This document shows, piece after piece, positions 15,074 to 23,193 of a stretch of 24,585 bases of DNA. Made by a program: the position numbers and the translations under genes. Origin of the DNA: Planctomycetota bacterium (GTDB taxonomy: Bacteria; Planctomycetota; Phycisphaerae; WQYP01); NCBI GenBank assembly GCA_021852225.1, contig JAJZOA010000193.1, positions 1 to 24,585 on the forward strand. Reading direction: 5' to 3'. Positions within the stretch are counted from its first letter, which is position 1. The number at the start of each line of letters is the position of its first letter. The notes under the pieces are model-generated. The model had not been told where the DNA came from, ran no database searches, and was given only the letters and a program-made list of their open reading frames with translations.

Positions 15074-16654
15074 TTATTCCCATTCAATCGTTCCGGGCGG
15101 TTTGCTGGTGATATCATACACCACGCGGCTTACGCCGCGAATTTCGTTCACAATCCGACCGCTCGCTCGCGCTAGAACATCATAGGGCAGCCGGCTCCAG
15201 TCCGCGGTCATAAAATCGGTGGAATCCACGCTGCGCAGACCAATTACCGGTTTATAACTGCGGCCATCTCCCATTACCGCCACGCTTTGCACCGGCAACA
15301 ACACCGCAAAAGTCTGGGCCGTGGACCGGTAAAGTCCCGCAGCGATCAGTTCCTCCAGGAAAATCTCATCCGCCTGTCGAAGGAGTTCAAGCTTCTCACG
15401 CGTAATATCGCCGATGATGCGAACCGCCAGCCCCGGGCCGGGAAATGGATGCCGCCATACCATATGCTCCGGCAGTCCGAGCACCTCGCCCAGCCGCCGC
15501 ACTTCATCCTTAAACAGATCTCGCAGAGGTTCAACAAGTTCAAAGCCCAACTCCGCCGGCAGGCCGCCCACGTTGTGATGCAGCTTGATATTCGCCGCCG
15601 TTCGGGCATAACCATGCCCGCTTTCGATCACATCCGGGTACAGCGTCCCCTGGGCTAAAAATCGCGCATCGGGGATATCCGCGGAGGCCCGTTTAAATAC
15701 ATCAATGAACGCTTTGCCGATAATCGTTCTTTTCTTTTGCGGTTCGGTGACACCGGCCAAAGCATCCAGAAATTCGGCCGTCGCATCCACCACGCGAAGG
15801 TCAATTCGGAAATGATCGCGGAAAGTGCTTTCCACATTCTGCCGTTCATTTTTCCGCAGCAGGCCGTTGTCCACAAAAATACAGCTTAATTGATTGCCGA
15901 TGGCGCGGTGCAGCAGTGCCGCGGCCACCGCCGAATCCACGCCTCCGGAAAGCCCGCAGACCACCCGGCCCGTTCCCACCTGCCGACGGATTTTGTCCAT
16001 GGCAATTTCCACAAAATTTCCCATTCGCCAGGTCCCCGCCGCATGACAGACCCGGTAAAGAAAATTTTCAAGAATTTTCATGCCATACGGGGTATGCGTG
16101 ACCTCCGGATGAAACTGCACTCCAAAGAACGGTTTGGTTTTGTGCCGCATCGCCGCCAGCGGGCAGACATCGGTGGATGCCAGCGGCACAAAATCCGGCC
16201 CCAGGTCTCGTACCTGGTCGCCGTGGCTCATCCAGACGGTGGTCTGTTCCGGCACACCGGCAAATAAATCCGCCACCATCGCGGCGGCCTGCGGATCTCG
16301 GGCGGTGTTCAGCCGTGTGGCACCGTATTCACCGGCCTGCCCCGGCCGCACCTGCCCGCCCAGCAATTGGGCGGCTATCTGCATTCCATAACAGATTCCC
16401 AGAACCGGAATGTTCAAATTAAAAATAGTTGGGTCGCAGCGCGGGGCTCCGGCCTCATATACACTGGAAGGCCCTCCCGAAAGAATCAGTCCCACGGGAT
16501 TCATCGTCCGAAGCTGATCGACGGAAATATCAGGCGGCACAAGCAGAGCCTGCACGCCCGCTTCGCGGACACGACGGGCTATAAGCTGGACATATTGCGA
16601 ACCAAAGTCCAGTATGGGAAGGGTTTGTTCTGTCATGGGCTGTTCTTGTTTCAT
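15074..16654 (-). CDS. guaA: GMP synthase (glutamine-hydrolysing)
   Basis: A 526-residue, two-domain enzyme that makes GMP from XMP, glutamine and ATP. The N-terminal class I glutamine amidotransferase has '[11 protein letters not shown]', the nucleophile Cys in 'GICYGMQ' and the His-x-Glu of 'QFHPEVTHT'. The ATP pyrophosphatase domain has the PP-loop '[12 protein letters not shown]' followed by '[11 protein letters not shown]', and the dimerisation domain ends 'KPPGTIEWE', the standard GuaA terminus. ATGs lie at 16654 and 16636; neither has a strong ribosome site. No guaB is adjacent. All key residues are present. Confidence 0.97.
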   Translation of the reverse strand: MKQEQPMTEQTLPILDFGSQYVQLIARRVREAGVQALLVPPDISVDQLRTMNPVGLILSGGPSSVYEAGAPRCDPTIFNLNIPVLGICYGMQIAAQLLGGQVRPGQAGEYGATRLNTARDPQAAAMVADLFAGVPEQTTVWMSHGDQVRDLGPDFVPLASTDVCPLAAMRHKTKPFFGVQFHPEVTHTPYGMKILENFLYRVCHAAGTWRMGNFVEIAMDKIRRQVGTGRVVCGLSGGVDSAVAAALLHRAIGNQLSCIFVDNGLLRKNERQNVESTFRDHFRIDLRVVDATAEFLDALAGVTEPQKKRTIIGKAFIDVFKRASADIPDARFLAQGTLYPDVIESGHGYARTAANIKLHHNVGGLPAELGFELVEPLRDLFKDEVRRLGEVLGLPEHMVWRHPFPGPGLAVRIIGDITREKLELLRQADEIFLEELIAAGLYRSTAQTFAVLLPVQSVAVMGDGRSYKPVIGLRSVDSTDFMTADWSRLPYDVLARASGRIVNEIRGVSRVVYDITSKPPGTIEWE

Positions 16655-16845
16655 GGGGCAATTGTAACGCGGGAAATCAGAGTTTTACAATCGTGTCCCC
16701 CAATTGCGCCCCGCGGGGGGTGCATGACCGATTCAGTTGTGGCACACCGGCCCGCCGAAATCGTCGACCTTGAAGAGCCGCCAGACCGTTGCATTCACTC
16801 GCAACTGCCGGGCGATAGGGAATCGCCGCATCGTGGAACTGTGGA

Positions 16846-18264
16846 TCAACTTGCGCCAGGCAGGGCGGCATTGCCCGGAATGCCTATTGCCGCGGGGCTT
16901 GCCGCGCTCGGAGCCGCCGCCATCACGCCGGTGAGCCGCGCCTGTACCGCTTCATATGCCACGGAAAGCAGGGCAAGGCTGAACCAAGAAATAACCGCTT
17001 GCGTGGTGGCGGCCGCAATCAGATATGCATCGAAGGTCATGCCCGCCGCCGACGCGATCAGGATTGCGCAGGCAAACTCCACCGCTTTTTGCAATTCCGG
17101 GTCCACTACGTTCCTGTGCCGAAAAACGGTGATTACTTCGCGGGCGGTGGTATAGGCCACCACAACCAGCATGATGATGCCGACACTTCCCAGAGTGTAT
17201 AAGATTACGATAAATGAGCTTTCCACCAATGATTGTGCCGATGCGACACCCAGAATCGGATGCTGCGAGAAAACCGCCAGGCCCTTGCTCCATTCCGCAC
17301 TGCGGTCGTTTTCGCTGGAAATCAGGTGGGTTATAGCCTGGGCACCGGTGCGGAAATAGTGTGTATACAATTCGTATGTCACACCACCCACCACTGCGAA
17401 CACCGCCCAGCGGCGAATCGAAATCCGATAGAGAATCAGCAGTCCAAGCGCACACATGCCCATTGCCGTACGCGAGCCGGTCCAAAGCATGAAGGGAAGC
17501 ATCAGACAGGCACCACTTAATGCGACGGTCTTCTGCCACGCACGTGAATAGCCGGAAATAATGATGAAATTGGCGCAAATAATAAGAATGGCGGTGACTT
17601 CCCCGGTGAACTGCGGATTTTGGGAAATGCCGCAGAATCGTCCCACAAAAACAATGTGGTGAATGTTGCCAAGCACAATTTCCATCAGCGAAAGGCCGTA
17701 AAAAGCCAGGCCGCCGGCGAACAATGCCAGGGTATAATTGACAATGTCCCGGCCGGATGTGATGGATCGCCGCAACAGCTCCCACATACCGTAAAAGAGC
17801 ATCAGGTCGAGTAAAATTGTGCCAAACGACCGTTCCGGTGCCACCAAAATAAGTCGCAGCGAAAATATAAATTGCAAGGCCATAAACGCCATCGCCGATT
17901 TTCGCGGGGGCGACCATCGCAGCGAATCATAGGAAATGATAAAGCGCACCGCCATCAGACCTATCGTGATGACATAGGCCGGTTTACAGATGGAACGAAA
18001 CGACTGCAACACCGGAATCAGGGTGTTGTTGTGGTAAACGCTGTGGAAAAATCCAACCATTCCCGTTAAAGATGCCACGAAAAGCATCAGTTCCACGCCG
18101 CGCTTACCATACAGGAAGTAGTACCCCCCCACCGCAATGAAGAACAGAGCAACTATGCCGGTGGGCGTGCTGATCCAATGGATCAGGGGACCTAAATAAT
18201 TAAAGACGTCGCGGCCGGTTCTTAGTGCCGTCTGATTTTCGCTGGCAAGCAGTGTCAATACCAT
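16846..18264 (-). CDS. O-antigen-ligase-like polytopic membrane protein
   Basis: A 472-residue very hydrophobic protein with about ten to twelve membrane spans. The central 'PFMLWTGSRTAMGMCALGLL' resembles the SR-containing helix of the Wzy_C/WaaL family, and the following large loop with 'SSENDRSAEWSKGLAVFSQH' and 'PILGV' fits the family's external loop, where ligases and polymerases have 'R…W…A…F…HPllGvG'. Such proteins join or polymerise lipid-linked glycans on the outer face of the inner membrane; which activity applies is unknown. An ATG at 18264 is chosen; a TTG at 18315 extends the same frame. The Ala/Pro-rich last 20 residues are probably disordered. No polysaccharide cluster surrounds it. 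Confidence 0.82.
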   Translation of the reverse strand: MVLTLLASENQTALRTGRDVFNYLGPLIHWISTPTGIVALFFIAVGGYYFLYGKRGVELMLFVASLTGMVGFFHSVYHNNTLIPVLQSFRSICKPAYVITIGLMAVRFIISYDSLRWSPPRKSAMAFMALQFIFSLRLILVAPERSFGTILLDLMLFYGMWELLRRSITSGRDIVNYTLALFAGGLAFYGLSLMEIVLGNIHHIVFVGRFCGISQNPQFTGEVTAILIICANFIIISGYSRAWQKTVALSGACLMLPFMLWTGSRTAMGMCALGLLILYRISIRRWAVFAVVGGVTYELYTHYFRTGAQAITHLISSENDRSAEWSKGLAVFSQHPILGVASAQSLVESSFIVILYTLGSVGIIMLVVVAYTTAREVITVFRHRNVVDPELQKAVEFACAILIASAAGMTFDAYLIAAATTQAVISWFSLALLSVAYEAVQARLTGVMAAAPSAASPAAIGIPGNAALPGAS

Positions 18265-18540
18265 TAAAAAATCCGCCAAGAAAAAACAGGACTCGTTGCC
18301 TGAACAACACGCCAACCATATCCGCCGAAAGGCAGTCCCCGGATTTCGCCAACGCCGGACCGGGCTGCTCTGGCCCCCTTTGGGCGGTCAGAGAGTCGCA
18401 AGCCGTCGGCTGCATCAGAAGCTCTCATCCATTTAGTTTAATCGGCCCTTTGCCCGGTGTAAATTGACGCATCTTTCCGAATCCGCATTTCAGCGGCTAA
18501 AATATTCATGACTCGTATGGCCTTTTCAGGAGATTGCAAA

Positions 18541-18879
18541 ATGTTCGCGCTGGACCATGTCGCAATTCAAACAACGGATATTCCCGCAACCGCGGAATTT
18601 TATGTTCGCCAGTTCGGAGCTGAAATTCTTTACCAAGACAAAACCTGGGCCTTTTTACGCCTGGGTCAAGGCAAACTTGCTCTGGTGCAGCCGAGCCAGC
18701 ATCCGGCTCATGTGGCGCTGCGAGCCACTCTGGAAGACCTGCAGGCGGCTGCGGCACGTCATAATTTAACAATTAAGACACATCGGGATGGCACACAAGG
18801 CATCTATTTATCAGACCCCGCGGGCAACGTGCTGGAACTGATCTATTATCCCCCTGATTACGCAGCCTTTGCACCTTAA
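18541..18879 (+). CDS. VOC-superfamily (glyoxalase-like) protein
   Basis: A 112-residue protein with the two βαβββ halves of the vicinal-oxygen-chelate fold. Likely metal ligands are His6 ('LDHVAIQTTD'), His57 ('PAHVAL') and Glu99 ('GNVLELIYYP'); 'IYLSDPAGN' precedes the last. The set suits a metal-dependent dioxygenase, glyoxalase or resistance-type enzyme, and the substrate cannot be told. Its length is that of a single-domain member, which would form a dimer. AGGAG lies eight bases before the ATG at 18541. It stands alone between divergent and downstream neighbours. Confidence 0.88.
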   Translation: MFALDHVAIQTTDIPATAEFYVRQFGAEILYQDKTWAFLRLGQGKLALVQPSQHPAHVALRATLEDLQAAAARHNLTIKTHRDGTQGIYLSDPAGNVLELIYYPPDYAAFAP

Positions 18880-19233
18880 CAATTCCCAGTAAACTCCTGC
18901 TATCTTCTGCCGGCAATTTACAATTGATCAGGCATAACGCAAACGCGAATATCATACAACCACTCATTCCATTTTCACGAAAAAAATCCATTTTTGCGCA
19001 CGAGTTTGTAATGCGTACAAAATCCGCGATAATTGAGCTGCTTGATATGGAAAGCGGACAGTCTAACGCCGTATTGGGCGGAAAACTGGGAGAATGGCTT
19101 TTTATAATGTTGGCTGCGGAACGTTCTGCGACCAAATATAGAGAATTCGACGGCGCGTCAGGCACGGATGCCCGAATCCCCGCGAATTTCGGCAATAGAC
19201 GGTTATCAACCGCGTTAAGAAACAGGAATGGTT
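18880..19233. other. Spacer before the sigma factor gene
   Basis: About 350 bases with no supported gene. A perfect TATAAT at 19103-19108 lies about 125 bases before the sigma factor start, without a good -35 partner at standard spacing. A plus-strand frame crossing this stretch into the sigma gene has no ribosome site or recognisable family. Confidence 0.35.
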
Positions 19234-19818
19234 ATGGATGCCAGAACCCTTGCCGCCCTGGTTTTGCAGTGCCGCAATGGTGACAGAGGCGCATGGGACG
19301 CGCTGGTTGAACAATATTGGCAGCGGCTGTACAGCTATGCCGTACAGGCGACGCGCAGCAACGAACTGGCCAACGACCTGGTGCAGGAAACTTTTCTGCG
19401 GGTCGTGCAAAAGCTGGAACGTTATGAGGATCAGGGAAAGTTTGAGGCGTGGCTGTTCCGCATTCTGGTAAATCTGGTGCGCGACAACAGCCGCTCGGCT
19501 TCCCGTCATCCGGTGCGTTCCGGAAATGTCGGCGTTGGCGATCAGATGGTCGATCTGATAGATTCCATGCCCGGCAAAAGCGACAGCCCCGAAGCTCCGC
19601 TGGAACACAAGGAGCATCTGGACCGTCTATATACGGCCATGGAAAAACTGCCCGAACTGGATCGGCAGGTATTGTTGTTGCGGCACTATGGAGATATGCC
19701 GTTTAAGGAAATTGCCAAAACACTGGATTGTCCGTTGGGCACCGTGCTGGCCAGAGCGCATCGGGCTTTGGGTAAATTACGCGTGCTGATGGAGGTTGGC
19801 CATGAAACGCCCCAATAA
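19234..19818 (+). CDS. ECF-type RNA polymerase sigma factor
   Basis: A 194-residue sigma-70 family member with only regions 2 and 4. Region 2 (about residues 20-85) shows 'ELANDLVQETFLRVV' and 'KFEAWLFRILVNLVRDNSRS'; a linker of about 40 residues follows; region 4 (about 125-185) has 'LPELDRQVLLLRHYGDMPFK' and the helix-turn-helix 'EIAKTLDCPLGTVLARAHRA'. The ATG at 19228 has AGGA touching it, while the ATG at 19234 has AGGA six bases upstream, so 19234 is chosen. Its end overlaps the anti-sigma-like gene by 17 bases, the usual coupled arrangement. Target genes are unknown; the adjacent secreted-protein gene is a natural candidate. Confidence 0.93.
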   Translation: MDARTLAALVLQCRNGDRGAWDALVEQYWQRLYSYAVQATRSNELANDLVQETFLRVVQKLERYEDQGKFEAWLFRILVNLVRDNSRSASRHPVRSGNVGVGDQMVDLIDSMPGKSDSPEAPLEHKEHLDRLYTAMEKLPELDRQVLLLRHYGDMPFKEIAKTLDCPLGTVLARAHRALGKLRVLMEVGHETPQ

Positions 19819-20428
19819 ACATTTAAGCCTGTCCCAAACCTGTTTACTTGATGTTTCGGGGGAATTGGGACCCAAGGCTCGGGAACATCTGCAACAGCAT
19901 GTTGCAACCTACCCGGCGGCCCATTTGGAGTATGAACTGGTGCGCGGCCGCTTCGCCATGCTTCAATCTCTGCCGAAGATTGAGGATCAACTCGACCAGG
20001 TTTCCAAAGCCCGCATTGCCGCCAATATCAAGAAGGGCATTCATCAATCCCTCGACCAGCAGCGCAAGGCCCAGCGGCAGGCTAAGCTGGCTCGTGTCTT
20101 TTACGGCTTTATGGCAGCCGCCTCCGGCGTGGCCGCGGCCTTGGTGGTGGCCGCCGGTGTTTATATCGTTCATGAGCGGCAGTTGGCACACCGCCAGCGC
20201 ATTATCGATGCGGAAAATACCTTTCAGGAAGTTGCCCAGACGCAACTGCCGGGTGAAGGAAAATCGCGTGTGGATACCCTGGCTCGGCGCATTTCGCGTC
20301 TGGAACAGTCAGGCGGAATTTCAGCTGAAGGCAATGTCGGCAATTCCCACATGATGAATCTGCTGGACGCCCTGGATTCCGTGCATGCAACCGATTCGGT
20401 CCCCGCCCCGGGCGATTCCGGATATTAA
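19802..20428 (+). CDS. Membrane anti-sigma-like protein with degenerate zinc site
   Basis: A 208-residue single-pass protein: a cytoplasmic N-terminal ~98 residues, a membrane helix at about 99-123, and an ~85-residue exterior part containing a short coiled-coil-like helix ('DTLARRISRLEQSG'). The N-terminus has the shape of an anti-sigma zinc-binding (ZAS) domain: Cys14 then 'DVSGELGPKAREHLQQHV', where typical members read 'LdGELspeeraalEaHLaxCpaC'. However the HxxxCxxC motif is here His33-x3-Tyr37-x2-Ala40, so both cysteines are missing. GGAGG lies six bases before the ATG at 19802. The anti-sigma role is inferred from gene order, overlap and topology. Confidence in a real gene is high, in function moderate. 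Confidence 0.82.
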   Translation: MKRPNKHLSLSQTCLLDVSGELGPKAREHLQQHVATYPAAHLEYELVRGRFAMLQSLPKIEDQLDQVSKARIAANIKKGIHQSLDQQRKAQRQAKLARVFYGFMAAASGVAAALVVAAGVYIVHERQLAHRQRIIDAENTFQEVAQTQLPGEGKSRVDTLARRISRLEQSGGISAEGNVGNSHMMNLLDALDSVHATDSVPAPGDSGY

Positions 20429-20760
20429 TCTTCCCCACGGCCCATTTAAGCCATCCGCGGCGACGAACCGTTTAATTTGGCCACCGGCAACCAGTTGATT
20501 GGGTATTTGATATTTCAAGTGTGAATTGTAAGGTTGCCCCGCACGCTGTGCGCTGGCTGTAATAAAAATGAATTCTGATACCTGAAATCTCAAACGGGCA
20601 ATCAGGTGTCCTTTTTTTCCTTCGGCGGATACCTGCTGGCGTTGGGCGTTCCGCCGATGGCCGGATGGCAACGGCTTTCGGCGGCGGTGATTTCCAGAAT
20701 TTTTGAACAGCCTTGCACAATTTATAATTGGCGTTACATTTCGCCCACAGGAGAAGCCCG
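20429..20760. other. Spacer with an 8-base inverted repeat
   Basis: About 330 bases between the anti-sigma-like gene and the next plus-strand gene, with no gene recognised. TCGGCGGA at 20622-20629 is repeated inverted as TCCGCCGA at 20650-20657 (20-base loop), downstream of a T run at 20612-20618. No clear terminator or promoter was found. Confidence 0.35.
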
Positions 20761-21420
20761 ATGCCACAATTTTCTTTCCCAAAATGGATTTCCCCGATTC
20801 GCTGTAACCGGTTTATATGGCCGCGAAAGATCGCGCTGGTTGGTGTTGCCGCTTGCGCGGGAATTTTGACGCTGCCCGTGTGTTTGTCGGCCAATATTCC
20901 ACCTGCCCATCCGCGGGCCGCCGATACTTCCAAACCGGTCATTCGTCTGAATCCTGACCAGATAGAACGGATCATGCAGTTTCTTCAGCGAACGCAGCCG
21001 GATGTGTATCAAAAGGCAACCGCGCTTCGGCATTCGCACCCCCATAAATTTGTAAAACTGATCAGCGAAGCTGCACCCAATTTCCGCTGGCTTGAACACC
21101 TTCAGAAACATGACCCCAAGCTCTTCAACCTGACCCTTCAGGATATCGCCGACACCCACAAGTCGTTCCGGATCGCCGGTGAATTGCGCCAGCCCGGCCT
21201 GCCCGCGGCTGAATCTGAAAAACTTCGCGTCCGGCTGGTGCGCGTGGTCACCGACCAGTTCGACGTGCGGCAGAAAATACGCACGCATGAGCTAAACCGC
21301 CTGCTGCGCCGCATCGACACCCTGCGCGCCGACCTGAAGGACCGCCAGCAGAAGCGGATGCAGATTATTGACAAACGGGTCCGTTCCCTGATTGGCAGGC
21401 CGCCGAGTTTGAACTGGTAA
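20761..21420 (+). CDS. Exported helical protein of unknown function
   Basis: A 219-residue protein. A basic N-terminus (to about residue 23) and a hydrophobic stretch (24-43) form a signal peptide or anchor, with cleavage possible after 'CLSA' (44). The rest is helical and charged: 'IRLNPDQIERIMQFLQRTQP' (about 60-80) followed by two further helices, then a Gln/Arg/Asp/Leu-rich coiled-coil-like region in the last 70 residues ('LRADLKDRQQKRMQ'). AGGAG lies seven bases before the ATG at 20761. It is downstream of the sigma/anti-sigma pair on the same strand, so it may be a target or partner (inference). I recognise no named family; its style resembles planctomycete heavy-metal-sensor-like (CpxP-like) periplasmic proteins, but the motif evidence is lacking. 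Confidence 0.75.
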   Translation: MPQFSFPKWISPIRCNRFIWPRKIALVGVAACAGILTLPVCLSANIPPAHPRAADTSKPVIRLNPDQIERIMQFLQRTQPDVYQKATALRHSHPHKFVKLISEAAPNFRWLEHLQKHDPKLFNLTLQDIADTHKSFRIAGELRQPGLPAAESEKLRVRLVRVVTDQFDVRQKIRTHELNRLLRRIDTLRADLKDRQQKRMQIIDKRVRSLIGRPPSLNW

Positions 21421-21463
21421 AATACCCGCGTTTTCATGTGCGCCAACGCCCGAAAGGACCGGT

Positions 21464-22321
21464 ATGAAAAAGCTTCCTGCTTTCATGTGTGCGCTGGCAC
21501 TGCTTGGCGGAAGCCGACTGATGACCATCAAGCACGCCACTGCGGCACCGACCGCGGCGGCGGCCGGGTGGCATCTTGTCTGGCAGGATAACTTCCGCAA
21601 GCCCGGGCGCCCTGACGCGGCAAAATGGAATTACGAACACGGATTCGTCCGCAATCATGAACTGCAATATTACCGGCCCGCCAACGCCGTGGTACGAAAT
21701 GACATGCTGATTATTGAAGCCCGCCGGCAGCGGGTACGCAACACGGCCTATCGGCCCGGTGCCAAAGGCTGGCAAAATGACCGCAAATGGACGCGGTACA
21801 CCTCGGCGAGTTTAACCACCGAAGGTAAAGAAAGCTGGAAATATGGCCGCTTTGAAATTCGCGCCAAATTGCCCGCGGGTCGTGGAATGTGGCCGGCATT
21901 CTGGATGCTGGGAACCGACATTTCAAAAGTGGGCTGGCCGCGCTGCGGTGAAATTGACATTATGGAATGGCTGGGACGCCAAGCCCGAATCATTCATGGA
22001 ACGGTGCACTGGGCAACAAAAACCACGGGGCATCAATCCGCATATCACACATTTAAGCTTGGTTCTTCAGCGGCCGCCAAATTCCACACCTACCGAACAG
22101 ACTGGTCCAGCCGCCATATTAAAATGTATGTGGATGGTAAAAAATACTTCACCTTCAATGTCGACTCCGCGGGAAAAGGCCCGGACAATCCGTTTCGCAA
22201 ACCGATGTTTCTGATTATGAATCTGGCAATGGGCGGCTGGGGTGGCCCGTTGGATGGCCATGCCTTGCCGGCTAAATATGAAATTAAATATGTGCGTGTA
22301 TATCAGCGTGACACACATTGA
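21464..22321 (+). CDS. Secreted glycoside hydrolase family 16 (laminarinase-like)
   Basis: A 285-residue exported enzyme. The signal peptide spans about residues 1-28. The GH16 jelly-roll follows: 'WHLVWQDNF' (36-44) opens the domain, 'NHELQYY' (64-70) is the substrate-cleft block, 'YGRFEIRAKLPAGRGMWPAF' precedes the active site, and the catalytic signature is 'GEIDIMEW' with nucleophile Glu163, Asp165 and acid/base Glu168. The extra Met between Asp and the second Glu is the bulge type seen in beta-1,3-glucanases. The end 'YEIKYVRVYQ' is the standard closing strand. AAGGA precedes the ATG. It lies 43 bases after the preceding gene, so co-transcription is possible. Beta-1,3(4)-glucan is the likely substrate. 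Confidence 0.94.
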   Translation: MKKLPAFMCALALLGGSRLMTIKHATAAPTAAAAGWHLVWQDNFRKPGRPDAAKWNYEHGFVRNHELQYYRPANAVVRNDMLIIEARRQRVRNTAYRPGAKGWQNDRKWTRYTSASLTTEGKESWKYGRFEIRAKLPAGRGMWPAFWMLGTDISKVGWPRCGEIDIMEWLGRQARIIHGTVHWATKTTGHQSAYHTFKLGSSAAAKFHTYRTDWSSRHIKMYVDGKKYFTFNVDSAGKGPDNPFRKPMFLIMNLAMGGWGGPLDGHALPAKYEIKYVRVYQRDTH

Positions 22322-22441
22322 ACCTGGGTTCCTTCGTCCGGCCGGATTCCCGCTTGTCGCATGGTCCGGTTCAGAGGCCACCTTAAAATGTGTGGACGCA
22401 AGAATAGTGTTCTGCAATCTGAGTTTATTTTGGAGATCATG

Positions 22442-22942
22442 ATGACTTACGCCCAATCCATTCTGCCGGAGTTTGATCAGGAAATGGCCAACACGCGCAA
22501 AGTGCTTGAACGCATTCCCGATGATAAACTCAACTGGCAGGCCCATCCCAAATCGCACACCATAGGCTGGAATGCCAATCACATTGCGGATATGGTGCAC
22601 TGGCCGGTGCCGGTGTTGACAATGTCGCAGTTGGATATTGCCCCGGTTGGCGGCCCACGCTACCAAGTACCGTCACTGGCCAGCCGAAAGGAAATCGTTG
22701 AACTTTTCGACCATAACCTCGCCGCGGCGCGGAACGCAATTGCGGCAGTCAAAGACGAGCGGATCAATGACACCTGGACACTGCTGAAAGCGGGAATACC
22801 GATGCTGGCGATGCCAAAGGCCGCCGTCATCCGTGGCTTTGTCATCAGCCACATCATTCACCATCGCGCGATAGTGTGTGTTTATTTGCGTCTCAATGAC
22901 ATCCCGGTGCCGGGCATGTATGGTCCTTCCGGCGACGAATAA
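22442..22942 (+). CDS. DinB-like four-helix metalloprotein
   Basis: A 166-residue protein of the DinB/YfiT fold. Predicted metal-binding His: His47 in 'NHIADMVHW', and His137 with His141 in 'SHIIHHRA', the usual triad spacing. The ending 'LRLNDIPVPGMYGPSGDE' is characteristic of DinB-superfamily proteins. Known members include thiol transferases using bacillithiol or mycothiol and many of unknown role; this one's reaction is not known. ATGs lie at 22439 and 22442; GGAG at 22432-22435 is better spaced for 22442. It follows the GH16 gene by about 120 bases without an obvious functional link. Confidence 0.87.
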   Translation: MTYAQSILPEFDQEMANTRKVLERIPDDKLNWQAHPKSHTIGWNANHIADMVHWPVPVLTMSQLDIAPVGGPRYQVPSLASRKEIVELFDHNLAAARNAIAAVKDERINDTWTLLKAGIPMLAMPKAAVIRGFVISHIIHHRAIVCVYLRLNDIPVPGMYGPSGDE

Positions 22943-22953
22943 TGTCCCCCGAA

Positions 22954-22978
22954 GCTGTTGGGTGCCGGTGGCAACAGC
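22954..22978 (+). repeat. Perfect 7-pair hairpin after the DinB-like gene
   Basis: GCTGTTG at 22954-22960 pairs exactly with CAACAGC at 22972-22978 around an 11-base loop, 11 bases after the stop codon. No T run follows, so it could stabilise the 3' end or aid factor-dependent termination rather than act as an intrinsic terminator. The remaining spacer to 23193 shows nothing else. Confidence 0.4.
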
Positions 22979-23193
22979 CGACCAGACGCGTGTGTGCCGA
23001 TGCCGTCCGAACGCCTTCCGCATTGCATTTGGTTCCATTGTCATCATCATTCTTGATATGCTTTTGACGACAACAGATCCGCAAATTATCAGAGCACCGT
23101 AAAGACGCGGTTCGTCATACGGGCGCTGTTGTGGTACTGGATCGTGCTGGGACAAATCGTTGAATCTTACGAATTTGCAGCCGGTGGCTGAAC

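Noticed and set aside
16952..17917. A 321-codon minus-strand frame inside the O-antigen-ligase-like gene
   Set aside because: His/Arg/Cys-rich translation in a shifted frame of a clear membrane protein; a shadow.
18924..19283. A 119-codon plus-strand frame just before the sigma factor
   Set aside because: Part looks protein-like, but it has no ribosome site, no family and overlaps the real sigma start in another frame.
22878..23102. A 74-codon plus-strand frame after the DinB-like gene
   Set aside because: It begins inside the DinB-like gene, has no ribosome site and shows no motif.
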